Positions 53,615 to 63,366 of a stretch of DNA of 64,000 nucleotides are shown here, in pieces. The DNA is taken from the NCBI RefSeq assembly GCF_000002075.1, contig NW_004797290.1, positions 603,509-667,508 of the forward strand, given 5' to 3'. Positions within the stretch are counted from its first letter, which is position 1. Each line of letters starts with the position of its first letter. This DNA is from Aplysia californica (lineage: Eukaryota; Mollusca; Gastropoda; Aplysiida; Aplysiidae). Under the pieces are notes generated by a model. It had not been told where the DNA came from. It worked only from the letters and a program-made list of their open reading frames with translations, and did not search any database. The translations under genes and the position numbers were made by a program.

Positions 53615-55993
53615 TCGCCATTTCATTGTGTAGTCTTAGAAACATTCAAGAAATTGTCAATAACAAATCGCTTTTTATAAAAACCAGCAAGTTTTTTTGT
53701 TGTTTTCATTCACATTTATTTTTACCTTCCTCAATCCCCTGTGCTTCTGTGGAAGCATAAGTGTAACAAAATAGTTTGTGGGGATGTTCATTAGCGCTTA
53801 TCCATGGCTGAATCTCAGGAGGTCTGTTTATGTACGTCCCCCTTACATTTCAAGTTCATCAGCTTCATTCTGTGTTTTGCAAAGAAAACTTGAAGCGTAG
53901 ACGTATTTGCTGGTCATTTAAGGTGGGAATGGATGGTGGGAATTGAGTGTAGAAATTTTTATGTGGCCATTTGTCATTCATTACAAATTACCGTCATTTT
54001 TTCGAGGACAAGTTATAGTGTGAATAGGTATGATTGTAGACAGGATACTAGTGATGGGTGGCTGCGCTGTGTGCTTGAACAAAGATGTTTTAAATTTTTG
54101 CTTTTTCTGGATGTTCATGGAGTTGTCCTATTTCATGTTTCTAGTGTGAGGATTTTTTCCTCTATGGGTTCTCCCTTCACGTATTGGACTCCTACCTGTA
54201 TGAGTGTCACGTAAATATTTTTGGTTGCTTTGACATATAAGAAAAGCTGCCCCTTTTTCCGGCACAGAGTTTGGGAAATTTACCAAGCATTGTTCACTGT
54301 GAAGATGAACGGACAATGTTATTGACTTGAGGCTGTGGTTTTAACGGATTTCCATAAGTAACAGTGTTGTGCCTGATTGTTTTGTCGCACTCATATCCTT
54401 TTGCTTTGCCTGTGGAAGATCTTGCCTAGATCTGCAGCCCTGCCTGTTGTTTAGACATCTTTCTCTCCTCCTCTGACCCTCTCATAGACTTTTCAAAGCT
54501 TTGTTCAGTGCAACATTCCCTGAGATCATTAATGCTGTAAGCATTGAGCATTCTGTGTTGGGACTATTACCATCTGATAAGAGTGCATAGATTTTAAAGT
54601 TCTTTCCAGTATTACTTCATCTGTCTTGCAGCAATTCTCAGAATTGCTTGAGAGACAAGGACCAAATTCACCTACACTGCCGAGATGTTGTAAAGAAATA
54701 AAAAGTCTCATCTACCTTCATGTTAAAATGCTCATTGTTAAGGAAAAGTCCTTTTGTTATTACAGTCAACATGGAGGTTCTTGTATCAAAATCAAAACAA
54801 AGTTTGACCAGGAAAAATAGTCTATTAGGAGCATTTAAAAAAATCAAATCTAAATGTAAAAGAAAATTTCTTTCTTGAACTTACAAGATCCCTCTATGCA
54901 AGGTCCTGACTACCAAGGTGTTCCAGCCATTTCACCTGGCTTCTTAGAAACCTTCCAGGATTTTTTGGCGCGTCATCCTTCATCAGTGTGAATACTCCAG
55001 GTCATAGCTCATTAACCATTCACAATGGACGACATACACAGAGCAAAACCAGGAGTCTCCTATGTGTTCTCTCTACGGACGTGTACATGCTGTAGATAAA
55101 ATTGCGCCTGTGTGCTTGCTTTTTGGTTCAAGCACAGTAGCATAAGAGGAACAAGTGAAGGGAAAGAATGCTGTAGTCTGTGAATAAATCAGAAAGTTTT
55201 TCCGCCAGCTCTATCACATGTGTAGTAAATGTTACTCCTCTTTGGTGGTCTATAGTCGGTGTCGTGTGCAGTATTTTTTTTTCTCAAGAGATGTTTCTCC
55301 ATTGATGTTCAAGTGTTTTTTACGACTTTATGGAAGATATATTCTTGAATCATAAGCACTCATTTTCTTTTTGGCCATTTATTGAACAGTTACAAACTCG
55401 ATTGTCTCAGAAATGCGTGCAGACTTCTCGAGTCTCACTCGTGGCAAAATCTGGAAAGTGAAAGGTATTATTAAACTGGTCATGATATATCAATGAGACA
55501 ACAAAAAGAACAGAGAATCCAGCTTGCAATGATGACAACACTGCCAAGATGAATGAAAAACAACTTTAATGTACTGAAATATTTCTTTGTTCACCCATGT
55601 CCCTTTGTCTCAAAATTTGGATGGCTATCATTTGTACATACTCCTGGTTGCTTCATGTCTTTTGTGGCCTTTTCTGTTTTCTTTTTTCATCTGTTGTTCT
55701 GTACGTGGCACCTCGCCGACCCTTGTGTTCGCCTCTGACTCCTCCTCCTCCTCCTCACGCTTCCTAGATAGTTTTCCTGTTTTGTTTCCTAGAAGGGTCG
55801 TGCCCTCCATGGCTCATGTAGTGGCTGTAGTGACAGATAATTTTTGTAACTAAACCATTATTATATTCAGTACATAGAAAATGAACATTATTCACACAAG
55901 ACGAAGACTGTAGTAGAATTCAACACCACAATACAGGAGTTACTATTTTGATGTATTTTCTGTTTGTATATTGCTACCTTTTTTTTTTTCTAG

Positions 55994-55999
55994 AATAAA
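55994..55999 (+). terminator. polyadenylation signal, proximal candidate
   Basis: AATAAA followed by TGGTATCTCATATTGTTGGT. Confidence 0.5.
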
Positions 56000-56251
56000 A
56001 AGATGTGAATGATCTGGTATCTCATATTGTTGGTACATGAAATTTGTGTTTTAGGGAGGGGGATGTCACTTTCTTTTTTTTAAAATTATAGTAAGATTAA
56101 TTTTCCTTTGTTTTATTGAGTTTATTTTTCCTTTTGATTTGTCATGCTTCAGCGTGTTGATTAAATCTATAAGAACAAGGAAAGTTCTGGACATCAAGGA
56201 AAAACCATGAGGAGGAAGGAAGCTTTTATCTAGGTTATTCCAGAGCCTATA

Positions 56252-56270
56252 ATGGGGGGGGGGGGGGGGG
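56252..56270 (+). repeat. poly(G) run in the 3' UTR
   Basis: About 18 G, interrupted by no other base; a possible quadruplex in the mRNA if transcribed. Confidence 0.9.
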
Positions 56271-56919
56271 AGAATATGCATTTTAGGTTCATTGAAGACT
56301 ATGGAACCTTCCTGTGGCTCTACTGTAGGGACCAAAAAATGTGATATTCTAATTCTAATGCTATCTAAAAAATAAAGGAAAAAACTGCATGAATTACATG
56401 TATTTGGGATTTATACGTCTTTGAGGAATTCTACGGCGCTCAGAGGAAACTGAACTAGTGTCATATTCATAACCCAGATTTTTAATTGATATTTATTTGA
56501 TTGTTAGTGAAAACTGTGCAATTTTGTAGATAGAAAGCTGTTACGCTGTGCAAAATATCCTAATTACCATTAGTTTCTTCATTTATATATATCTATAGGA
56601 ACTTTTATGTTACTTGTAGCTATTTAGATTCAATTTGATTTTGTCTTATGCATCTTGTTTTGTTTCTTTCTTTCCTTTTGTTTTGTTGGCTACAAGTAGA
56701 TTCCAGTGTGTTTCCCCCTTGTAGCAGTTGTCTAGTTGACAGGAACGCAGGCTTAGCCCGGCCAGGGTGGCCTGTAAGAACACGTCATCATGCTTCTAGT
56801 GTGTCGATGAGCCCATGTCAGTCTGTACACAGCCGACCTTTCTCCCTTTCTTGTCTCCCAGTGTATTTATTGGGTGCTTCACACAGGTTTTTGTATTTGC
56901 TTACAATTAAAAAAACATG

Positions 56920-56925
56920 AATAAA
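56920..56925 (+). terminator. polyadenylation signal, distal candidate
   Basis: AATAAA with a GT-rich element about 10-25 bases downstream. Confidence 0.55.
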
Positions 56926-57097
56926 ATGACACGTCTGTTTTGTGTACTTGATCTAATGTCTCCTCGTGATCAGTGGTTGAAAAGCCTTTCGAAGGAAGAC
57001 AAAGACCAACATCTGTGGTGTATTAGTGTTACGCTCAACGCCATTGCCTGAAGTCTTGAGGAAGACATGAATTCTATTTTCCTGGGCAGAGGATGAA

Positions 57098-57230
57098 TGG
57101 GGTGGTTATTGAGAATCCCCGCCCTTCTGCTGGGACGTTGTATTCTTTTCAGCCTGGCTACAGCCTGGTGGAGTCAAAAGTGATGCCTTCCAATGTGATC
57201 TAAATTGTGTCTATATAGGGGTGTAAAACA
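57098..57230 (+). repeat. tRNA-derived SINE family C, 3' body, degraded
   Basis: CTTCTGCTGGGACGTTGTAT, CAGCCTGG, TGTGATCTAAATTGTGTCTA. Confidence 0.7.
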
Positions 57231-57424
57231 TACATTACACATAGGATGCCATAGATATAATGGATATGGTACCATAAAGAAAGAAAAGTGAACCTGACTG
57301 ATATAGTTCTTCGTTGTACTCCTCCATTTTTTTGGACTTGCCAAGGGACCAAAACATCCACAGAGGTGTAAAGTTTTTTTTGCCTTTGCACACTCAGGAT
57401 TTGAGTGCAATTCTGATGTGGGGA

Positions 57425-57520
57425 TATCAAGGTAGTATCTTTATCTGTCTGCAGGGATACTGTATCCCATTCTGCCTTGGTTGGCCCTGACAGACTGGTG
57501 TTGCAAGGGCCGTTAAAAAA
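57425..57520 (+). repeat. tRNA-derived SINE family C, 3' body
   Basis: CTGTCTGCAGGGATACTGTA, TCCCATTCTGCCTTGGTTGG, CCCTGACAGAC; it ends GTGTTGCAAGGGCCGTTAAA, close to the B-family 3' end. Confidence 0.82.
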
Positions 57521-57868
57521 AAAGGCGGGTTCAAAAGTCTGCCTTAATGAAAGATCTATAATTTGTCAATGAGAGCGTAAAGCTTTTCCTATTTTACACG
57601 CATCAACAGAGAGGTGTATCCATTAATTTTAATGAAGTTCATGGTATTTTTTTTACGTGAAAAGTGATTATAGTAGTTGTACAAGTACGGTAGTCTACAT
57701 CTTTTTTCCTAAGAGGGGAAAAACTGCATCTTCTACTTCTGAGTGTTGCTTTTGACTGATTTTGTTTTTGGTGAGGGTCTTTATGGCTGTCTCTCCTTGT
57801 CTCAACATCAACCCTGTTGCCAGCGTGTGTACATCAGGTCATCAGTACATCACACTTGTGTCTGTATA

Positions 57869-57985
57869 GGTGGTTGGAGGATGTCATTTGTAGGTCATGC
57901 TTCCTTTCTTCCCATATCGTGCCTATTTTACAATTTCCCTGTAGTAATTAAGCTTTATTGTGTGGATGAGTTTATTTTTGATTAA
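57869..57985 (+). repeat. SINE-like family A copy
   Basis: AGGTGGTTGGAGGATGTCAT head, TAGGTCATGCTTCC, TTATTGTGTGGATGAG. Confidence 0.8.
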
Positions 57986-57988
57986 ATG

Positions 57989-58500
57989 AAAGACAGTTTT
58001 TCCAAGGTATTATAGGTTTACATAGGCCTACATATGACATTCCTTTTGTCCCTCTTGTGAGAACAGATTAGCCTTTGACAGTTTTGCCCTGGGTTTAACC
58101 TTGCTTTCCTTTATGATTTCATAAAAAGGTTGCATTCCCATCTCTTCTTGGTTGTGGTTTACATAAATTGGTGAGGGAAAGTCAATGGTGGTGGCTATTA
58201 TACTGAATATAATACCCAGAGATTGGTCTGTATCAAGCCAAGTGACAATGTAGGCTACATGTAGAACCTCAATATATGCAGAAGCATTTAAATAAGTTAT
58301 CATCCACCCCACCCGGTGTGCGGGGATCTACTGCAAGTCAGCAACTGGCTTTGTAGATATAACATGTAAAACCGCTCATATGAATGACAACGGCGTAAAA
58401 CCCTATACTACTACTACTAACATGTAAAATCCTGCTGCTTGCCAACGCAAAACTTCTCTATGAAGATTATGAATCTCAGCTTTCCTAGACCAGATGCCAA
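57989..58500. other. intergenic, nothing recognised
   Basis: No gene or known repeat recognised. The stretch 58,028-58,312 has an open minus-strand frame of 94 codons without family features. Confidence 0.5.
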
Positions 58501-58524
58501 CATGTACTATATGATACTGACCCT

Positions 58525-58770
58525 GAACAGACGCCATCATTTATCATATGAACCAGACCAGGCGCCATCATTTATCATATGAACCAGACCAGACGCCATC
58601 ATTTATCATATGAACAAGACCAGGCGCCATCATTTATCATATGAACCAGACCAGACGCCAACATTTATCATATGAACAAGACCAGATGCCATCATTTATC
58701 ATATGAACCAGACCAGACGCCAACATTTATCATTATGAACCAGACCAGACACCATCATTTATCATCATAT
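58525..58770 (+). repeat. 31-bp minisatellite, about 8 copies
   Basis: The unit is GACCAGGCGCCATCATTTAT followed by CATATGAACCA, with alternation of GGCGCCATC and GACGCCAAC variants. It resumes at 58,967-59,004 after a SINE insertion, and looser copies (CAGACGCCAACATG, CCAAACGCCAACATTACATG) occur to about 60,210. Confidence 0.93.
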
Positions 58771-58966
58771 GTGGGTGGTTGGCGGGTGCTCTAGTGTGGT
58801 TTGCTTCTTCTTTCCTATCAAACATCTATCGTCCTTATCTCCCCTTCTTCTTTTTTATTTTTATGTTTGTTACTCTCTTGTAACACCTCTAATCTTCTGG
58901 CGCTCCTATGACCTTATGCCGTTGCGAGCGCCGTAAAACCTCTACTAAAACTAAAAACTTAAAAAG
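58771..58966 (+). repeat. SINE-like family B inserted into the minisatellite
   Basis: From GTGGGTGGTTGGCGGGTGCT to CTAAAACTAAAAACTTAAAAAG. TTTATCAT flanks both sides, as expected of insertion into the array. The hairpin halves have drifted (GGCGCTC / GAGCGCC) yet still pair. Confidence 0.93.
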
Positions 58967-59004
58967 TTTATCATATGAACCGGGCCTGATACCGCCATTT
59001 ACCA

Positions 59005-59979
59005 CAGTAGAACTCGGATTCAACAAAAAGAGATGGATTCCCCGTTTATTATTATTTTTTAAATTAATTTTTTTTTATACTATAACTTGGATTCACCGAA
59101 CACAAAGTATGATAAAGGAGCAAACTCGGATTCAATTAAGTCGCTTGCAGGCAGGGTGAAAAGTCCCTGCTTACGTGGCTTGCTTCATTTTCCTCCCTCA
59201 ATTATATATATTCGTGGAATCCATTCATGGCACTTGCATCGTTAACCATTATTCGCTTAGCCTGTGTATATCTCATGCGACCAATCAGTGGCCTTCTTTC
59301 ACACTAACACACGTGCTGTTGGCACGAGCACGCCTTTTTAACTTTTAGAGTGTGTCGGAGTCGGACGAGGGGCCAGCACACGTGTAACTGTGTGTTCGTG
59401 TATCTTGTCGGAGGGGAGCACAAGCGGTCCCGGCGTGAAACATCAATCTACTAAAATACAAAAGCGTCAATTATTTTTTTCCACGGCTACCAATCAATAT
59501 AATACGGAAAAGCTATTTTTGAACGAATTCCGTGCTGGTCGGTGGAATCATGAGTTGCTGTATGCTAGGCTGTACACATCAACACAATAGCTTGTTCAGC
59601 AAACAGTTCGTCATAGATGACACAGGTTTGCATTTGAACGAATTGGCCGTTATGCACAATGTGTGCATGGGAGAGCTCGGTGTATTTTCCTGGATTTTCC
59701 AGCATTTCTTCGGTTTGGCACCTATTAAACGAAAATGACTATCATTTGAAACCAAACTACTTTTGACTGATCAAGTCGAAAAGGGGCAAAAAGCAGGCAT
59801 TTCAGGATACCCTACCACTTATTACTAATACTTATATAACTCCCCGTTATAATATATTTTTTCCCCAGTGCCTGTCATTATCTACACAAAAACCTCATGT
59901 TTGCTATTATAAACTAACCCTTAGATTCAACAAAATTGAAGGTCAAGCTCGACGACTTCGTTGAATCCGAGTGTCACTG
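59005..59979. mobile_element. pogo/Tigger-like non-autonomous DNA transposon, 975 bp
   Basis: The left end CAGTAGAACTCGGATTCAAC and the reverse complement of the right end, CAGTGACACTCGGATTCAAC, form terminal inverted repeats of about 20 bp. TA follows the right end; the left flank is CA. Internal copies of CTCGGATTCAA occur at about 59,125. No transposase frame is present. It splits the decayed minisatellite, which resumes at 59,985 with CACCCAGACGCCAACATG. Confidence 0.8.
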
Positions 59980-60229
59980 TATAAACCACCCAGACGCCAA
60001 CATGTACTTTACATGTGTATAAAGTTGACCAAACGCCAACATTACATGCGCAAAATGAAATGGGAAAAGATTACAACATGTAGGCCTACATTATAACATG
60101 AACCTGGCGAAATGCCAATAAACACAAATTGGACCTCATCACATTCCTGACCAGAAACATGTCGGCCTACCAACACACGTACCACATGAACCTGACTAAA
60201 CTCCAACAGGTACCAGAAGTCAGAAGTAT

Positions 60230-60782
60230 GCAGGTGCCCGGTATGAAAGGGAAGGATTTGTTTTCTTTTTTTTAGTAGGCCTACATTTGTACACTTTGTT
60301 CTGCTCGTGATTATGCTTACTTTGATAAAGCGGTTGAGGCTGTGCCTGGAGGAAGGGGGTAGTTATTGGTGGGAATGAAAATCTTTACGCATGAGGTTGA
60401 AGATTTTTGTTATAACTTATATCCTATTTTAAAAATGTCTACACAAGACAGCATTGCAGCGCTGTGTAGGTCATTGTCTAGGTCAGTTACATGCAGTTCC
60501 CACTGATTTCTCCGTTGCTTGCAGAAGTGCGATTTCCTTTGGAGAAGTTGTTTTAACCCCCCGGGGCGGTGCCACAGACTGAAGTGTCTTTAGGCTATTC
60601 CCAAAGCGGGGACATTTCTCGTTCTAGTGCACAGTAGAATTGTAAATAGGCTGATCTAACAATATCTTGCTCATAACTGTGACTGAACTACAATAGGGAA
60701 CAGCTGCTTTTTCTTTCCTAATCCTTACTATCGTCGTTTTCCTCTACCTCTTTTGTATGTATGTTTGTTACACTCTTGTGAC
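60230..60782. other. intergenic, nothing firm
   Basis: No gene seen. A B-family fragment (TATGTTTGTTACACTCTTGT) lies at 60,755-60,780. Confidence 0.5.
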
Positions 60783-60990
60783 CCGCTGTTTCCGGGGTGC
60801 CTTGATAGTCGAAGCAGACTTTGTGCTGCTGAAGCTAGAGAGGTGAGCAGAGTAAGTGCGCAGACACAGTGGCCGCAGCTGCAGCGATGCACTTTCAAGT
60901 TACTCGCCGCGTCTGTTCCGACTTCTTTTCTAGCGAACACAGTGGCTGCGTCTTTCGGTTCAGTCGGTTAATTCGGCCAATTGCCAGTCA

Positions 60991-61799
60991 ATGAGGATGG
61001 CTAAAGAGGTTCTTCAATTGTTGATGCTTTCATGGCTCCATAACAGGAGACGATCCCGCCATAGATATTGGGTACATAGAATCAATAAAAAGAGAGACGC
61101 ATATTGGTTAATACCATCACCTGATGGCAGAAATCCTTTCAGACGAAGAAAAATGCTTGATATATATCCGGATGAGACCCTCCACATTTCAGCTCTTATT
61201 GGACAAACTTGAACCCTACATAGAGAAGCGAACTACCAATTTCTGGAAACCCCTGTCAGCAAAAGAGCGTTTGAATTTGGAAAAAGACTGCTTGCTCACA
61301 AGCGGGATTTACCACAGGATACAGACAGTGGCACAACCCTCCAATTTGCATTCGTAGCAGATGATGCATTTCCATTGAGAGAAAATTTGATGAAGCCATT
61401 TCCAAACAGATGATTAACACATGAGAAAGAGCTTTTCAATTTTATCACCTATCACGAGCGAGGAATTCAGTTGAATGCTCTTTTGGTAGGATTTCCCAAA
61501 TGTGGCTTATACTCCTGCGCCAAATGGATGAACAGCCAGAGTCGGCAACAGATGCAGTCAAGGCAATCACAGTGCTCCACAATTTCAATATCATGCAAGA
61601 ACCTAGAAGATCGGTGCTACGGCACATTGAGGATGACGTGGTTGAGCCACGAGCAGGCCTACCAACGTTCGACAGACTAGAGGTTATGAGGAGCAGAGCT
61701 GCCAAAAGTGGAATGGAAGTGAGAAATGCTTTCATGGGATATTTCTCGTCACTGCAGGGTGCATTGCCATGGCAAAACAGCAAATGCTATAACGTCTGA
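60991..61799 (+). pseudogene. PIF/Harbinger transposase, decayed
   Basis: Three frames carry consecutive parts. 60,991-61,135: RRSRHRYWVHRINKKRDAYW, the usual N-terminal motif. 61,124-61,270 in another frame: IRMRPSTFQLLLDKLEPYIE and TTNFWKPLSAKERL. Then, with a large internal deletion at about 61,265-61,280, 61,268-61,410: SGTTLQFAFVADDAFPLREN and LMKPFPNR before TGA at 61,411, then NFITHERG. Last, 61,500-61,799: ILLRQMDEQPESATDAVKAI, TVLHNFNIM and GYFSSLQGALPWQ to TGA. The second catalytic Asp region (VADDAFPL) survives; the first Asp is lost in the deletion and the Glu motif (usually ENAFG) is altered. At least two frameshifts, one stop and one deletion: inactive. Confidence 0.9.
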
Positions 61800-61910
61800 T
61801 CAGTCCACACTCTCATGTAAAAATGTGCATCTCTTTTAATAAGCTTAAGTAGGGCTATAGTTTGAAACAAGTATACTTGTTGTACAGTGTACATACGTTC
61901 AAACAAACAG

Positions 61911-61987
61911 ACGGATAGACAGACAGAGAGACAGACAGACAGACTGACAGACAGACAGACAGACACACAGACAGACAGACAGACAGA
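61911..61987 (+). repeat. (ACAG)n microsatellite
   Basis: GACAGACAGACA tract. It lies in what would be the first intron of the MADF gene on the minus strand. Confidence 0.95.
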
Positions 61988-62001
61988 AAAAAAGTTCTTA
62001 C

Positions 62002-62131
62002 CACTGCATCCAACTTCGTTGGCTACTTTCTTCCATTCGGCCGATATCATGGCCCTGTTGCAGTAGTTTTGATCTGCTTTGTCATAAAAACATCTTTTTT
62101 CAACTGCGTGTATGGATGCCTCCGACTCCAT
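62002..62131 (-). pseudogene. MADF-type second gene of the PIF/Harbinger element, first exon
   Basis: From ATG at 62,131 the minus strand reads MESEASIHAVEKRCFYDKAD, QNYCNRAMISAEWKKVANEV and GCSG, then a GTAAGA donor. This fits the start of a MADF DNA-binding domain (VEKRP-LYD-...-Y-R-...W..IA). Harbinger elements carry such a gene beside the transposase, here convergent to it. The rest of the domain was not found. Confidence 0.7.
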
Positions 62132-62419
62132 TGTAGTCAAAATGCAGCAATTCACTATGTCTACACCCTACATGATGCACTACACAATCACGCCACAACA
62201 GTTCAGCCCACAGAATTCTACACCTGTGGTTCAGCCGCACCGCAGACGCTCGAAATTTTATTTTAGCAGCAAGTGCACACGCTGAACCTTTTCTGCTCCG
62301 TCCAGCGCTGCGTCTGCTCCGCGCCCACTGTAGCGCCGTGCATTCAATCCTTAGTTAATAAAATTTGGCGATGGAACTTTTTCGGAGAAAGACGTCGCAA
62401 CCGAAAAAGAAGCGTCGGA

Positions 62420-62445
62420 GAAGCGTGCACTGTGTTTGAGGCTTA
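62420..62445. repeat. probable right end of the Harbinger element
   Basis: Reverse complement GCCTCAAACACAGTGCACGC ends at 62,442 and is followed by TTA, the 3-bp target type of this superfamily. The matching left end was not identified, so the left boundary (somewhere between 60,782 and 60,990) is open. Confidence 0.45.
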
Positions 62446-62487
62446 AGTCTGATTCCTTGTAAGGACTTCTCTGCTGACATCCACCCC

Positions 62488-62550
62488 TTGGCGCTCATAT
62501 ATGACCTTATGCAGTTTTGCGAGTGCCGTAAAACCTCTACTAAAACAAAC
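62488..62550 (+). repeat. SINE-like family B, 3' part
   Basis: TGGCGCTCATATATGACCTT, GAGTGCCGTAAAACCTCTAC, TAAAACAAAC. Confidence 0.88.
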
Positions 62551-62571
62551 GAAGTTGTTTGGGTTTTTGTT

Positions 62572-62655
62572 ACTCAATACGTGTATCCGTTTGTATGCTG
62601 CTCAATATGTGTATCCGTTTGTATGCTGCTCAATATGTGTATCCGTTTGTATGCT
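62572..62655 (+). repeat. 28-bp tandem repeat, three copies
   Basis: CTGCTCAATATGTGTATCCG + TTTGTATG three times, the first copy with two changes. It runs into a family C body. Confidence 0.95.
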
Positions 62656-62745
62656 GCTCAGCTGTGGGGTGGCCTTGATAGGCAAGTTTGAAGCACCCCG
62701 CCTCCTGAATGATCTAAATTGTGACGAGGGGGCGAAAAAACATAA
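62641..62745 (+). repeat. tRNA-derived SINE family C, 3' body
   Basis: ATGCTGCTCAGCTGTGGGGT, GGCCTTGATAGGCAAG, CCTCCTGAATGATCTAAATT. The adjacent 28-bp tandem probably arose from its GTATGCTGCTCA stretch. Confidence 0.8.
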
Positions 62746-62855
62746 ACATTTTAAAGATTAAATGGAAAACAAAACAAAACAGCGTCAAAGAAAACCGTCT
62801 CCTGTCACTGATCCTTAAAGCACTATGCTGCCAATTCTGCCCAAAATGTCGATGC

Positions 62856-62999
62856 GGGTGGCATGAGGGCGCCACTGGTAATGGTAGTTACTTCTTTGTA
62901 TCCCCTCTGTTGTTTCTGTTTGTCTTTCTTTCTACTTTTCCCCCAACACTAAATGACCATTACTGTGTCGTTATGCTTCACTTAACTCATCCAAACAAG
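62856..62999 (+). repeat. SINE-like family A copy
   Basis: GGTGGCATGAGGGCGCCACT head, CCCTCTGTTGTTTCTGTTTG, CAACACTAAATGACCATTAC, ATGCTTCACTTAACTCATCC. Confidence 0.9.
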
Positions 63000-63176
63000 A
63001 TGTCGATCTCAGATTATTAACATGAAAATGTAGGAATGTCTTGAAAGAACAGCCGTGCCGGTCCACTCGACAGTCTACGGCGATAATCCGTTCTACTTCT
63101 GTCATACCTTATTGACTATTGACCAATTAAGATCTGCTTGTGCTGTGTCAATTGTCAATATGACATAATTATCTCT

Positions 63177-63179
63177 CCC

Positions 63180-63242
<63 letters not shown>
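63177..63242 (+). repeat. (CT)n microsatellite
   Basis: Almost pure CT. Confidence 0.98.
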
Positions 63243-63243
<1 letters not shown>

Positions 63244-63366
63244 GTGTTCGCTGGAGTGTTTTATCTCACTCAGTTCATGTTGGTCGTGACAGTCAGACAG
63301 GGTTGAAGAGGCCTGTCTCTTCCTACTACTAATCATCTAAATTATGTCGGCGGGGCCATTAGGTAT
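63243..63366 (+). repeat. tRNA-derived SINE family C, 3' body
   Basis: TCGCTGGAGTGTTTTATCTC, GTTGGTCGTGACAGTCAGAC, AATCATCTAAATTATGTCGG. Confidence 0.78.

Larger units (their letters stand above)
53615..56945 (+). other. 3' untranslated region of beta-spectrin
   Basis: No coding frame of interest. It contains AATAAA at 54,697, 55,183, 55,994, 56,371 and 56,920. The last is followed by a GT-rich stretch (TCTGTTTTGTGTAC), and the one at 55,994 by GT-rich sequence too, so either could be the main end. The extent is inferred; CpG stays low to about this point. No SINE A, B or C copy was seen here, in contrast to the introns. Confidence 0.6.

Noticed and set aside
51566-52069. A 167-codon minus-strand frame as a host gene
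   Set aside because: Its first part is the zinc-knuckle end of a LINE, and the rest is out of frame with it.
58028-58312. A 94-codon minus-strand frame as a gene
   Set aside because: No homology recognised, no coding signature, no splice or promoter context.
58525-58770. CRISPR-like array
   Set aside because: The units are contiguous without unique spacers, in an animal genome; it is a minisatellite.
61787-62155. The whole 122-codon minus-strand frame as one protein
   Set aside because: Only the first part (to 62,002) fits a MADF domain; the middle is (ACAG)n read as Cys/Leu/Ser.
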